Notes: generated from the sequence alone by a model not told the origin. A stretch of 64,000 nucleotides of DNA from Portulaca oleracea (GCA_029582165.1 CM055886.1:22196669-22260668); one strand, 5' to 3'. Numbered from the stretch's first letter, positions 45,715-57,531 are shown. Program-made: numbers and translations.

Positions 45715-46410
45715 TTATTCTTCATCTGTTAAATATGTTATTTGTGAATCTCTTAAATTTTTATTTGGTTCAAACCAAATAGAATATTCAAATATTTTTT
45801 CTAATAATGAAATTTGATCCTTAATTAAATTAAGTGTAGTTTTATGAACACTAGATGGTAAACTTACTAAATAAAAATATCTAGATTTCTTTAAATTTAA
45901 CATATTCATTCTATAGCTTCTAGTAGTTAAATTGAAAGATCTCAAAAATTCCCATGCTTCTTGGATCAAAAAATTACTTAGAGGCACCCTAACTTTTGAA
46001 GAAACAATTTTTTGGTAACCTAACTTTTCAAAACTAATTTTGGGGTACCCTAACTTTTAGGATTAGAAATTACTAGGTGAATTTCCGGCGAAACTCCGAT
46101 TGATTCAAATCATTTTCGTCCACGAAAACAAAGGGGATTTTCATCCACAAAAACACTTAATCAATTTCCCGTCTAAAACTCACTGTTGAATTCAAATAAT
46201 TGGCCGAAAATTCACCTAATTATTTTTAATTCTAAAAGTTAGGGTACCGCAAAATTAGTTTTTAAAAGTTGGGGTACCAGAAAAACATTTCACCAAAATT
46301 TAGGGTACCCCTAAGTAATTTTATCAATTTCCCGTCTAAAACTCACCGTTGTATAACATTTTAATTCTGGTAAATTAAATGTTTGTCCCGATATTATATC
46401 TCCTTCTTTA
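45715..46410 (-). pseudogene. Caulimovirid ORF2-like, interrupted by a MITE
   Basis: Counterpart of 57196-57531. The MITE at 45967-46320, plus about 28 bp of filler, separates its first codons (about 46325-46440) from the remainder (45715-45966, containing NLTTRSYRMNML and SLPSSVHKTTLNLI). Function unknown to me; the position just after the PBS/leader is that of early caulimovirid ORFs. Confidence 0.6.
45967..46320. mobile_element. MULE-type MITE inserted in the viral unit
   Basis: Second copy of the 11034-11392 family, inverted, with CAAAAAATTACTTAGAGG at the left end. The plus viral unit lacks it, which gives the empty site. At the right end the target duplication is missing and is replaced by about 28 bp copied from the MITE interior (TCAATTTCCCGTCTAAAACT). 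Confidence 0.85.
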
Positions 46411-46467
46411 TTTATTTTAGTTGTTGATTGCATATTATATTAATTGTTTGAACAAGATGTATATAAT

Positions 46468-46662
46468 TCAAACAATTTGTCTGCTACGAATAAAATTTTT
46501 GTAGAAATAAATAAACATTGTTGTTTGTTTTGAATTAAATATTTTTTTTAATCTCATTAATCCATCTACATCATATATTCCGACTCCAATTTCGATTATA
46601 AATTCTTCTAAATTCATATACAAAGTTTGTTTATATACATATTTATCATATTGTTCATTCAT
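46468..46662 (-). pseudogene. Caulimovirid ORF1-like (minus unit)
   Basis: Starts MNEQYDKYVYKQTLYMNLEE, shortly after the PBS; same as 56968-57189 in the other unit but changes frame after about 48 codons. I do not recognise a domain. Confidence 0.6.
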
Positions 46663-47186
46663 TTTATTGCTCTTTTCTTTGTTCTATAGGCTCTGATACC
46701 ATTAATCACAAGGATCTGACAACTTTTTGTAGAAAAAGGTTTAAAACTATTTTGTAGAGTGCAAATTAGAGTCTTAACAATTTTAACTTTAACGTGATTA
46801 CGTTCAAGAGTTTATATTGGTACTTGCAGAATAAAATAAACTGAATTTATAAATTTCAAAATAAATTTATACCTTTCTTCTTCTGAAATATGGAGAGCCT
46901 GGAAATTGTTGAGTCTACTGCCACGCCTTCTCTTCAGGACTTACTGGTCTTACTTCGGCCTACTAACCTCACAATCTCTCTTTCTCTCAGAATTTGAAAG
47001 TTATAAAGATATTGGAAATTTATAAAAACACACTTATTTTATTACTGATTTCCCAAAAGGGAAGAACTTAGAACATTTTTACAAAGCTTTAAACACTCAA
47101 ATAGAGAAACACTCAAGCACTCAAACACACAAAACATACTTTAAATCACGCACTAAAAACCTGCCTCTAACATACTCCTTATGCAT

Positions 47187-47245
47187 CTATTTATAGATGG
47201 GATTTCTAAACGTAACTCTCCCTTATTACATCACTGCATGCGTCA
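47187..47245 (-). promoter_or_regulatory. Caulimovirid promoter (minus unit)
   Basis: The TATA box CTATAAATAG (minus) and an as-1-like TGACG-x7-TGATG pair about 30-50 bp upstream (47224-47245 on plus), as in the plus unit. Confidence 0.6.
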
Positions 47246-47409
47246 TTTTGCTTCAAAATATCATCTTATCTGGTGACTCATCTATATTGTGTAAATATTG
47301 CTGCCAGGTGTGGGTTTCCTGTAGCCTGATTTTGACTCTTCATAAATCTCAGACTGTTGATTTTTTGTCTTCTTCATTTGCTGATATAATCTGCATATTT
47401 TCTCTGCAC

Positions 47410-48470
47410 TATGCTGCTGCTCTAGAATTTTCCAGGTTCAAGATTTTTGTAAAAATAAAATATTGGGTCGTCGAAATGATTTGACTTGACTCCTTTTTTG
47501 GTAATAATAATCAAATCCATTTATTTAGTCCAGTAAAGTGTCTTGTATCCATCTCCAAAATATTTGCCGCTAAGATTTCTGACTGCAATGGCTCCGCTGA
47601 TTCTTCTGTATTGTATTCCTGATAAATTGAACTTGAATGGTTTGTAGGGTCTGGATAATGTTCCTTCAAGCTAATATCCATCTGCTATATTTCCAACTTC
47701 AATCATGGATATAATTGGAAAAAGTTCTTTTGTAGTCTCATCTTTTTCTGGTGGGATTACGGAAATTTTACATAGATATCTCTCATGGTCATTGATCTGA
47801 AATCCATTATATTTTCTATGATAATAGGAGGGAATTTGGAAAGTTGGGTTATATCTTTGTCTGGATATACAAGATCGAGGTATCCATATTTGTAAAACTG
47901 GTATATGAGATCAAGGTCGGCTTTTGTAGCGATAATTGTGGGAAAATTGGATTCTCCTGTGGTGTAAAATAGGTTGGGAAATTCTGAAAGTCTGGTGTAG
48001 GCAATTTCATTGATTTTTCAATATTCCACATAAAATGGATCATTGATATCTATTGGGGATATCCTTTGAATAATTCTTTCGCCTGTGATTTGAATAACAG
48101 GTCTTTAAGCTAGAGTTCTAGCTTGACATATCAACATCTCTTTCTCTTTTTCAAGAGAGGGGTTTGATGCTTTTCCCTTGATAATATCTCGTTTAATATC
48201 ATTCTGGGGTTCTGTTTTGATACTTGGCATTGGTGAAGAAGATGATCCTTCTTCTTTGATCCTTTGAGGTTGAGAAGAGGTTCCTTCTCCTCTGAGTTCT
48301 TTAGATACCTTGAATATCTCTGCAACAACAGTCCTTACATGTGCCTTATCAAGTTTTATTCCTTGTATTTCGGTTTCTAAACCTTGGATTCTTTCTTCTG
48401 CAATCTCGAAATATTCATTGATATCTAATCCAATATCCTCTATATGTTTTGCCAAACGATCTGGATTCAT
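47410..48470 (-). pseudogene. Caulimovirid post-RT ORF (transactivator-position), minus unit
   Basis: The start codon overlaps the end of the RT/RNase H reading (48467-48470). The first 121 codons are open (coiled-coil-like IEDIGLDINEYFEIAEERIQ, then a Ser/Pro/Lys-rich part). A stop follows, and further homology to 55500-56221 is in pieces. The position matches the transactivator/viroplasmin gene of caulimovirids; sequence identity to that family is not certain. Confidence 0.65.
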
Positions 48471-49722
48471 GATCGGAGATATTCTTCTTCTTCTCTTGTA
48501 AGATAATCTGCAATAAAATTTTGATTTCCTGAAACATGCTCATAAACAGCGTTAAATTGAGATAAAAATGTCTGCCATCTATGAAGTTTTCTCATATGAG
48601 GGCCATTATCTAAACTTTGTTTTACAAAAGTAGTTGCAACTTTATTATCAGTTAAAACCTTAAATGGTTTTGCTATTAGAAAAAATCTCCATTTTTTCAT
48701 TCCTCTAATTATTGCTAGTAATTCTTTTTCCATGGTATTATAATTTTCTTCTTGAGGCGAAAATGTACCACTATGGTATCCACATATAGCATTTAAATCT
48801 GTTTTTAAAACAGCTGCCCATGTAGTATCTGATGCATCTGTTTGTAAGATAAGGTTATCATTTGGTTCTGGTAGTTTTAGTGGTTTTAGTTCTGAACATT
48901 TAGCTTTTATTTTTCTTACTTGTTCTGTGTGATAATCTGACCATTGCTTTGTATTATTTTTTCTTAAAAGTTTCTGCAAATCTCTTTTTTCTTCCGCTAA
49001 TTTTTTAATGTAATCTCCAGCATAATTTAACAATCTTAAAAATCCTTGGATTTGCTTTTTAGTTCGTAGCTCATCTGGATATTCTAATATTTTTCTAGTG
49101 ATATGAGGTTGAAGTGATATTCTATTTTTCCCTAATTTGAATCCTAAAAATTCAATTTCCTCTTTTTCTATAATAGCTTTCTTTTCACTATGGCAAATTC
49201 CTTCTTTTATAGCTATTTCTATGAATGTTTTTAGATGTTCTCTATGTTCTTCTAATGTTGTAGAGCTGATTAATATATCATCTACATAAACTATTAAAAA
49301 GGAATTTAAATGTTTGAACGCATTGTCCATTCGTCTTTGAAATATTCTGGGTGCATTTTTTAATCCAAAATGCATTACTATCCATTCATAGAATCCTTGT
49401 GGAGTGTTAAAACCTGTATATTTAATGCTATCTTCTTCCATTTTTATTTGCCAAAATCCAGATTTACAGTCAAATTTTGAAAAATAGTTTTTGGTTTTTA
49501 CTAATTTAATTAGAACTTGTTTATTGGGTAGAAAATAATTATCCGTTTTAGTAAATTGATTTAATTTCTTGTAATTAATAACCATTCTAGCTTTTCCTCT
49601 TCTTTTTTCTGTTTCATTCATTACCATAAAGGCAGGAGATGCATAACTACCTTTTGATGGTCTTATTAATCCTTTCTTTAATAATTCTTTAATTTGTACT
49701 GAAAATTCCTTAATGTCCTCTT
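48467..49722 (-). pseudogene. Caulimovirid reverse transcriptase / RNase H, minus unit
   Basis: Open for 386 codons (48467-49627). RT: RMVINYKKLNQFT, FDCKSGFWQIKM, FGLKNAPRIFQRRMD and the catalytic IVYVDDILIS. RNase H: LQTDASDTTWAAVL, NTMEKELLAIIRGMKKWRFF, VLTDNKVATTFV, and a terminal VYEHVSGNQNFIADYLTREE. The N-terminal end and the protease are missing at the junction (49722). No stop codon in the RT/RNase H part, unlike the plus unit. Confidence 0.88.
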
Positions 49723-49876
49723 ATTTTTCTTATTTGCATCTCTTGGTCCCTCATGAGTCAATATTTATCACTAAAAAACCTAAAAAACCTAAAAAAGAAA
49801 GTGGCAAGAAAGCCTTTATTAGAATTAATATAAAGTGTTGTTTATGCATATTTATCTCTAAAAAACCTAAAGACTA

Positions 49877-50222
49877 ATGGGAGCACCATTTATGCCAGAA
49901 TTAAAAACAATTAAAGAAGAAGATGCTTATATTTTAATGGAATCAAATAAAAAATTATCTGATGAAATGATTAAACATTTACAAAAAAACTCATATTAAG
50001 CAAATAGATGAATTAGAGAAAAATAATCCTCAGAATAGTCAATTAATTTCATTTCATAAAGATCAATTAGATCTACTTATTTATGAAGAAGAAAGAAGAG
50101 CTCATATAAAATTTATAAAAAATCATGAAAATCGAGAATATCTCAAGAACAAAGAATTTGTTTATGATGATAATAATTTAGACCAATTTGATACTGAATT
50201 TTGGTTTAACGACGAAGATTAA
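49877..50222 (+). pseudogene. Caulimovirid small ORF a (coiled-coil-like), frameshifted
   Basis: Starts MGAPFMPELKTIKEED. A frameshift near 49995 leads into a Glu/Asn/Lys-rich helix-like stretch and an acidic end (FDTEFWFNDED). The position before the coat protein and the helical make-up recall virion-associated-type proteins; unproven. Confidence 0.5.
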
Positions 50223-50225
50223 ATA

Positions 50226-50558
50226 ATGAGTTTTCCTGAAATAGAAAATCAATTAAAGAAATTAACAAAGAAAGTAAAAGAAATTAGTCAATGTTTAAAA
50301 AGTCTAATAATTTAGATGCAATTAATGACTACATCCGTTGAAAATATGATAAAACCAAAACAAAGAAAACAATTTAGAACAATTGAAATAAAAGTTCCTG
50401 AAGTTATTACACCAGGAAGTGATGATGAAATATACGCTAAAAGATATCAAGAAAAAATCCTACAAGAAATCAAGGATAGACAACAACAAAAATTAAACAA
50501 ACTAGAAAATAAAGAATACAATAAGGATCCACAATCTAGTGAATCTAATGACGAATAA
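50226..50558 (+). pseudogene. Caulimovirid small ORFs b and c
   Basis: ORF b (50226-50315, 29 codons, MSFPEIENQLKKLTKKVKEI) ends TAG immediately before the ATG of ORF c (50316-50558, 80 aa, highly charged). ORF c ends TAATG, overlapping the coat protein start. Such tight stop-start coupling suits caulimovirid reinitiation of polycistronic RNA. No domain recognised. Confidence 0.55.
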
Positions 50559-51985
50559 TGGGAGATTATAATAAATCAATTGAAGAATTATTACAAGAAT
50601 TTGAAGATTTACAAATTTCCGAAATAGTAAAGCAAGTGAATATGAATACAGGAGGACCAACTGGTAGTGTAGGATCAAATAATAGTAATTTCATACATGA
50701 AAGAGGAGAATCTTCATATCCCTTTAGAAACTCCAGTCCCAGAGATAGAAAACCTCCATTTATACCTAGGAGAAAAAGAAATACACCAAGAGTTAACGAA
50801 GAATTCATTCCACAAGACTCTTTAAAACAAGAACCTATACCAACATACGGATATTTTTTAAATATAGATTGTGTTACTGATATAAGAAAAGCATTAGATA
50901 CATGGAAAACTGCAATGATTCATTCTTTAATGACTACACCCACTAATGCTGATGAAGGAAGAGATATAGACGCAATTTTTAATGTAATCATAAACTCATT
51001 CTAAGGAATAGTTCATGACTGGTGGAACGGGGCCTCTTCAAATTTAAAATATATGATAGAATTAGATGTTAAAAGTCACCTAATAATTGATATAGAAGAT
51101 GCAATGGAAACCTTAGAAAAATACTTAATCGGACAATTTGAAGGATATGAACATGTAGTAAGTACTGCAGGAAATACTGAAATGAAAAAAGAAGCTTTAT
51201 GGAAAATCATTAACCTACGAATTTGCAATCTTTGCAACTTTAAAAAAATTTTCTGTGAATTTAATAAATACTACTACAAATTATATAATTCCACACAAAA
51301 TCAAGACTACTTTATACAATTATTATTAAATAAATTCCCTACACCATGGAATGTTTATTTTACCGAAAAATTTGAAGAAGCAATGACTTTGTCAGGATAC
51401 TATAAATCAGTAGCAGCAGTACAAACAATAATTAGAAAAGAAATAAATCAATCATGCCTTCAAGAGTCTAGAAGAAGACAAATAAAACAAGTAACTTTAT
51501 GCTGTGATAATATAACAGAACCTGAACAATGTGGATGTCAACCATATTCTTCTAATAAAAGAAAGAAAACTATTAAAAAGAGTCCTAAAACTACTACTCC
51601 TAGAAGAAAATTCTCTAAATCAAAAAGTTTTAACTCAAAAAGAAGCAAAACAGAAAGAACAAGATATGAACAATCAGTTAATAAACCACAAAGAAGTAGT
51701 AAACATTTTAGATATGAAAAAATAACAAAAGATAGGATAAATCCTGAAAATAGATATTATAAGAGAAATAAAAAACCTACCTCTTGCCAATGTTGGGATT
51801 GTGGAGAAATAGGACATAAATCTATAGATTGTACTAAAAGACGAGCAAACTTAGTTAAACTATATACAGAGGAGTTTGAAGAAATAGAATATGAACTTTA
51901 CCCTATAGATATTGAAAAATATGATGAAATTTCTAGTTGCTATGAATCTATAAGCTCAGAAGAAATAATAGAATCAAAAATATAA
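50558..51985 (+). pseudogene. Caulimovirid coat protein, one in-frame stop
   Basis: Two open parts in the same frame (50558-51004 and on to 51985) are separated by a single TAA at 51002-51004. An acidic N-terminus and a central capsid core (DWWNGA, EALWKIINLRICNLCNFKKI) are followed by a Lys/Arg/Ser-rich basic region, a CCHC zinc finger CWDCGEIGHKSIDC (about 51790-51832) and an acidic C-terminus: the standard caulimovirid coat protein layout. It would encapsidate the genome. Confidence 0.85.
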
Positions 51986-52004
51986 GAGTATACAGAATCT
52001 GAAA

Positions 52005-52910
52005 ATGAATACTAACGAAGAAGAGATTTTAATTTCCAAAGAACAAGAAAATAACGAAAATTTTATGGGAATAATGTCTTTTGATCAACGACTTTATGAA
52101 AAAATTATAACTAAAGATCTATCTTTAAAGGATCCTAGAAATTTTATGAAGAAATTAGATGATTACTTTACTAGAAAATTAATAAGATATTTTAAGGTAT
52201 ATACAACAGAACAACCCGTGTTTGTTCAAGATCTTAATGGAAATATTAGATTAAGACTACTAAATCAAGAAATAGTAGACAACTTTTTATCTGAAATACC
52301 CTCTAAACACAGAGATCAAATAAAATATGTCCATCTATATGGAATTCAAATTGCAGTAAAATCTTGCTTCAAAGAAGGAATTGATTCACCTATAATACTA
52401 TCCCTTCATGATCAAAGATTTAAAGATACTAGAAATAGTCATTTAGGAACTTTACAAGGAAATCTAATTTACTCAAAATTAATATTTGATTGTTATCCAA
52501 ATTATTCTATAACCATACGTAGTAAAAATATGCAAGATACATTAAATCTTCAGTTTAAACTTCTAAAAGATATAGGATTAAAACCAGGAAATGATGCATT
52601 ATCCTTTTACGACAAAGGATTATACGTCTTTTCAAATACTAATTTTCTAATAAAAGAAACTAATCAAAAAGACAAAATTAAAATAGATCCAATCTTTACA
52701 AGTATTAGTACTGTTATAGGACCATCGGCACAAGAACCTAGCATTCCTACAATAACAGATTTTCAATTAGTAGATGACAATGCTTCAACCAGTTATCAAC
52801 CGCCAAGATTATCTTATACAGAAAGAGGTTTAAGAATATCAAATCCTACACCTATGACTCAAGAATTATTAATAGGACAAACTAATTTAGACCTAAAAAT
52901 ATACAATTAA
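52005..52910 (+). pseudogene. Caulimovirid movement protein (30K-type), open 301 aa
   Basis: Open from MNTNEEEILISKEQ to the stop at 52910, 17 bp after the coat protein reading. The content (ISKHR-type core with QIKYVHLYGIQIAVKSCF, SPIILSLHDQRF, GTLQGNLIYSKLIFDCYPNY) and its place between coat protein and protease fit the 30K movement protein family, which modifies plasmodesmata. It is the only long gene of the plus unit without a stop; expression is not implied. Confidence 0.75.
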
Positions 52911-53300
52911 CCTTCCCAAATACCAATAGTACTTATAAAGTAAATTTAGAATATTTTAATGGTCAATCTTGGATAAAAAATAAAGTCCTTATAGACACCG
53001 GAGCATCTCAGAGTCATTGTAAAATTTTACCTTTACCAATAATTCCAACCGAGGAATACACATTCTCTACATATGACGGAAGAAATACATCTTTAAAACA
53101 AAAATCTAAAATTATGATGAAAACTCACGATTCACATATCTAGAATTTGAATGCTACGTAAATCATACAATTAATAATGAATATTATCATATTTTATTAG
53201 GAATGAACTTTTTAGACCAATATACTTCCTATGAAATTACACCACATCATGCAATTTTAAATAACAATGGACAAAAAATAATTCTCCAAAGATTATTATG
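52911..53300 (+). pseudogene. Retropepsin-like domain 1
   Basis: Reads KVLIDTGASQSHC (active-site DTGA at about 52994-53005). After a frame change near 53135 it reads YHILLGMNFLDQYTSYEI, the conserved second half of caulimovirid/retroviral aspartic proteases. It is followed by a second such domain, which is unusual. Confidence 0.7.
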
Positions 53301-53309
53301 AGACAATGA

Positions 53310-53735
53310 GAACTGCCTGTTATCACATATATAGAAATAACAGTGCAAGAATTAGATATAACTACTACTGCTTTAATAGATACTGGATCAGAAGTAACTG
53401 TATTTAGAGATTTCCTTTTACCAAAATGGGAAAAATTACCGGCTAATAAAAAGATAAAGGAGTTCACTCAACTAGTGTATTTGTAGAAAACGTTTCAATA
53501 ATACTAGGAAATAAAATAATCAATATCCCTTTAGTATTACAATATAATTCAGGATACGATATTCTATTAGGAAATGACTTCCTAAAACAATTTGCAAAAT
53601 TTACTCAAACAACGTATACGGTTTATTTTACTACTAAATGCGGCCATACTCTTAAAATACCTACTTTAAAAAGCTCATACAGAGTGCACCCAAAGCGCGG
53701 TGGACTAGGGTATAAAAAAACAACATTACCAGCCT
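53310..53735 (+). pseudogene. Retropepsin-like domain 2
   Basis: Reads ALIDTGSEVTVFRDFLLPKW (53370 onward), a frame change and stop near 53485, then YNSGYDILLGNDFLKQFAKF and CGHTLKIPTLK. This is the domain in the usual place before RT, and it looks like the normal caulimovirid protease. It would mature the polyprotein and capsid. Confidence 0.75.
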
Positions 53736-53899
53736 AAGTTCAATCACATCCCAAAATTCAAGTCCATATAATTCGAAAAGAAGACCTACTAGAAAAAATA
53801 AAACAAATTTACTCTGAAAACCCATTACAATTTTGGAAGCCCAATCATCCCAGAGCCAAAATAGAGTTAACCTAAGAAGTTTATATTAAAGAAAAACCA

Positions 53900-55160
53900 T
53901 TGTTATATACTCCAGAGGACATTAAGGAATTTTCAATACAAATTAAAGAATTATTAGAGAAAGGATCAATAAGACCATCAAAAGGTAGTTATTCATCTCC
54001 TGCCTTTATGGTAATGAATGAAGCAGAAAAAAGAAGAGGAAAAGTTAGAATGGTTATTAATTACAAGAAATTAAATCAATTTACTAAAACGGATAATTAT
54101 TTTCTACCCAATAAACAAGTTCTAATTAATTTAGTAAAAAACAAAAACTATTTTTCAAAATTTGACTGTAAATCTGGATTTTGGCAAATAAAAATGGAAG
54201 AAGATAGCATTAAATATACAGGTTTTAGCACTCTACAAGGATTCTATGAATGGATAGTACTGTCTTTTGGATTAAAAAATGCACCCAGAATATTTCAAAG
54301 ACGAATGGACAATGCGTTCAAACATTTAAATTCCTTTTTAATAGTTTATGTAGATGATATATTAATCAGCTCTACAACATTAGAAGAACATAGAGAACAT
54401 CTAAAACCATTCATAGAAACAGCTATAAAAGAAGGAATTTGCCTTAGTGAAAAGAAAGCTATTATAGAAAAAGAGGAAATTGAATTTTTAGGATTCAAAT
54501 TAGGGGAAAATGGAATATCACTTCAACCTCATATCACTAGAAAAATATTATAATATCCAGATGAGCTACAGACTAAAAAGCAAATCCAAGGATTTTTAGG
54601 ATTGTTAAATTATGCTGGAGGTTACATTGAAAAATAAGCGGAAGAAAAAAGATATTTGCAGAAACTTTTAAGAAAAAATAATACAAAGTAATGGTCAAAT
54701 TATCACACAGAACAAGTAAGAAAAATAAAAGCTAAATGTTCAGAATTAAAACCACTAAAACTACCAGAACCAAGTGATAACCTTATCTTACAAACAGATG
54801 CATCAGATACTACATGGGCAGCTGTTTTAAAAATAGATTTAAATGCTATATGTGGATACCATAGTGGTACATTTTCGCCTCAAGAAGAAAATTAAAATAC
54901 CATGGAAAAAGAATTACTAGCAATAATTAGAGGAATGAAAAAATGGAGATTGTTTCTAATAGCAAAACCATTTAAGGTTTTAACTGATAATAAGCTGCAA
55001 CTACTTTTGTAAAATAAAGTTTAGATAATGGCCCTCATATGAGAAAACTTCATAGATGGCAGACATTTTTATCTCAATTTAACGTTGTTTATGAGCATGT
55101 TTCAGGAAATCAAAATTTTATTGTAGATTATCTTACAAGAGAAGAAGAATATCTTCGATC
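53900..55160 (+). pseudogene. Caulimovirid reverse transcriptase / RNase H, plus unit
   Basis: RT is open to 54553 with SKFDCKSGFWQIKMEED, SFGLKNAPRIFQRRMD and IVYVDDILIS. RNase H then carries stops near 54551, 54636, 54690 and 54894 and a frameshift near 55000, at positions where the minus unit has sense codons. Same protein as 48467-49722 but much more damaged. Confidence 0.88.
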
Positions 55161-56221
55161 ATGAATCCAGATCGTTTGACAAAACATATAGAGGATATTG
55201 GATTAGATATCAATGAATATTTCGAGATTGCAGAAGAAAGAATCCAAGGTTTAGAAACCGAAATACAAGGAATAAAACTCGATATGGCACAGGTAAGGAC
55301 TGTTGTTGCAGAGATACTCATGGTATCTAAAGAACTCAGAGGAGAAGGAACCTCTTCTCAACCTCAAAGGATCAAAGAAGAAGGATATCTTCTTCACCAG
55401 TGCCGAATATCAAAACAGAACCCCAGAATGATATTAAATGAGATATTATCAAGGGAAAAGCATCAAACCCCTCTCTTGAAAAAGAGAAAGAGATGTTGAT
55501 ATGTCAAGCTAGAACTCTAGCTTAAAGACTTGTTATTCAAATCACAGGCGAAAGAATTATTCAAAGGATATCCCCAATAGATATCAATGATCCATTTTAT
55601 GTGGAATATTAAAAAATCAATGAAATTGCCTACACCAGACTTTCAGAATTTCCCAACCTATTTTACACCACAGGAGAATCCAATTTTCCCAGAATTATCG
55701 CTACAAAAGCCGACCCTGATCTCATATACCAGTTTTACAAATATGGATACCTCGATCATGTATATCCAGACAAAGATTTAACCCAACTTTCCAAACTCCC
55801 TCCTATTATCATAGAAAAAATAACGGATTTCAGATCAATGACCATGAGAGATATCTATGTAAAATTTTTCGTTATCCTACCAGAAAAAGATGAGACTACA
55901 AAAGAACTTTTTCCAATTATATCCATAATTGAAGTTGGAAATATAGCAGATGGATACCAGCTTGAAGGAACATTATCCAAACCCTACAAACCATTCAAGT
56001 TCAATTTATCAGGAATACAATACATAAGAATCAATGGAGCCATTGCAGTCAGAAATCTTAACGGTAAATATTTTGGAGATGGATACAAGACACTTTACTG
56101 TACTAAAGAAATAGATTTATTATTATCACCAAAAAAGGAGTCAAGTCAAATCATTTCGACGACCCAATATTTGATTTTTACAAAAATCTTGAACCTGGAA
56201 AGTTTTAGAGCAGCAGCATAG
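55161..56221 (+). pseudogene. Caulimovirid post-RT ORF (transactivator-position), plus unit
   Basis: Opens MNPDRLTKHIEDIGLDINEY, loses frame near 55387, and continues in pieces to 55838-56221 (MTMRDIYVKFFVILPEKDET, with RINGAIAVRNLNGKYFGDGY). Closest by position to ORF VI/transactivator-viroplasmin. Confidence 0.65.
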
Positions 56222-56386
56222 TGCAGAGAAAATATGCAGATTATATCAGCAAATGAAGAAGACAAAAAATCAACAGTCTGAAACTTATGAAGAGTCAAAA
56301 TCATGCTACAGGAAACCCACACCTGGCAGTAATATTTACACAAATATAGATGAGTCACCAAGATAAGATGATATTTTGAAGCAAAA

Positions 56387-56445
56387 TGACGCATGCAGTG
56401 ATGTAATAAGGGAAAGTTACGTTTAGAATTCCCATCTATAAATAG
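56387..56445 (+). promoter_or_regulatory. Caulimovirid promoter (as-1-like pair and TATA box)
   Basis: TGACGCATGCAGTGATGTAA (56387-56406) resembles the as-1 tandem TGACG element of caulimovirus 35S-type promoters; CTATAAATAG (56436-56445) is the TATA box. An AATAAAA polyadenylation signal lies about 140 bp further on (about 56586). Confidence 0.7.
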
Positions 56446-56928
56446 ATGCATAAGGAGTATGAGAGGCAAGTTTTGAGTGCCTGATTTAAAGTATGTTTTG
56501 AGTGTTTGAGTGCTTGAGTGTTTCTCTATTTGAGTGTTTAAAGCTTTGTAAAAATGTTCTAAGTTCTTCCCTTTTGGGAAAGCAGTAATAAAATTAGTGT
56601 GTTTTTATAAATTTCTAATATCTTTATAACTTTCAAATTCTGAGAGAAAGAGCGATTGTGAGGTTAGTAGGCCGAAGTAACACCAGTAAGTCCTGAAAAG
56701 AAGGCGTGGCGGCAGACTCAACAGTTTCCAGGCTCTCCATATTTCAGAAGAAGAAAGGTATAAATTTATTTTGAAATTTACAAATTCAGTTTATTTTATT
56801 CTGCAAGTAACAATATAAACTCTTGAACGTAATCACGTTAAAATTAAAATTGTTAAAACTCTAATTTGCACTCTACAAAATAGTTTTAAATCTTTTTCTA
56901 CAAAAAGTTGCCAGATCCTTGTGATTAA

Positions 56929-56940
56929 TGGTATCAGAGC
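56929..56940 (+). other. Caulimovirid minus-strand primer-binding site (tRNA-Met)
   Basis: TGGTATCAGAGC at the end of the leader, the canonical origin of minus-strand synthesis and the conventional genome start in Caulimoviridae. Mirror copy at 46690-46701. Confidence 0.88.
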
Positions 56941-56967
56941 CTATAGAACAAAGAAAAGAGCAATAAA

Positions 56968-57189
56968 ATGAATGAACAATATGATAAATATGTATATAAA
57001 CGAACTTTGTATATGAATTTAGAAGAATTTATAATCGAAATTGGAGTTGGAATATATGATGTAGATGGATTAATGAGATTAATAAAATATTTAATTCAAA
57101 ACAAACAACAATGTTTATTTTTCTCTACAAAAATTTTATTCGTAGCAGAAAAATTGTTTGAATTATATACATCTTTTTCAAAAAATTAA
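56968..57189 (+). pseudogene. Caulimovirid ORF1-like (plus unit)
   Basis: 73 codons, MNEQYDKYVYKRTLYMNLEE then FIIEIGVGIYDVDGLMRLIK. No known domain. Open here, frameshifted in the minus unit. Confidence 0.6.
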
Positions 57190-57195
57190 TATAAT

Positions 57196-57531
57196 ATGCA
57201 ATCAACAACTAAAATAAATAAAGAAGGAGATATAATATCGGGACAAATATTTAATTTACCAGAATTAAAATGTTATACTATCCAAGAAGCATGAGAATTT
57301 TTTAGATCTTTCAATTTAACTACTAGAAGCTATAGAATGAATATGTTAAATTTAAAGAAATCTAGATATTTTTATTTAGTAAGTTTACCATCTGGTGTTC
57401 ATAAAACTACACTTAATTTAATTAAGGATCAAATTTCATTATTAGAAAAAACATTTGAATATTCTATTTAGTCTGAACCAAATAAAAATTTAAGAGATTC
57501 ACAAATAACATATTTAACAGACGAAGAATAA
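57196..57531 (+). pseudogene. Caulimovirid ORF2-like (plus unit)
   Basis: Starts MQSTTKINKEGDIISGQIFN and continues through TRSYRMNMLNLKKSRYFYLV to an acidic end, with two in-frame stops (near 57292 and 57468). It provides the empty site for the MITE in the minus unit. Function not recognised. Confidence 0.6.

Larger units (their letters stand above)
45700..49722 (-). mobile_element. Endogenous caulimovirid, partial unit (minus)
   Basis: Minus strand order: RT/RNase H, post-RT ORF, promoter (TATA 47187-47196), leader, tRNA-Met PBS (46690-46701) and two small ORFs. Homology to the plus unit stops at about 49722, just before the RT. A MITE breaks the last ORF. It is better preserved in RT/RNase H than the plus unit. 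Confidence 0.85.
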
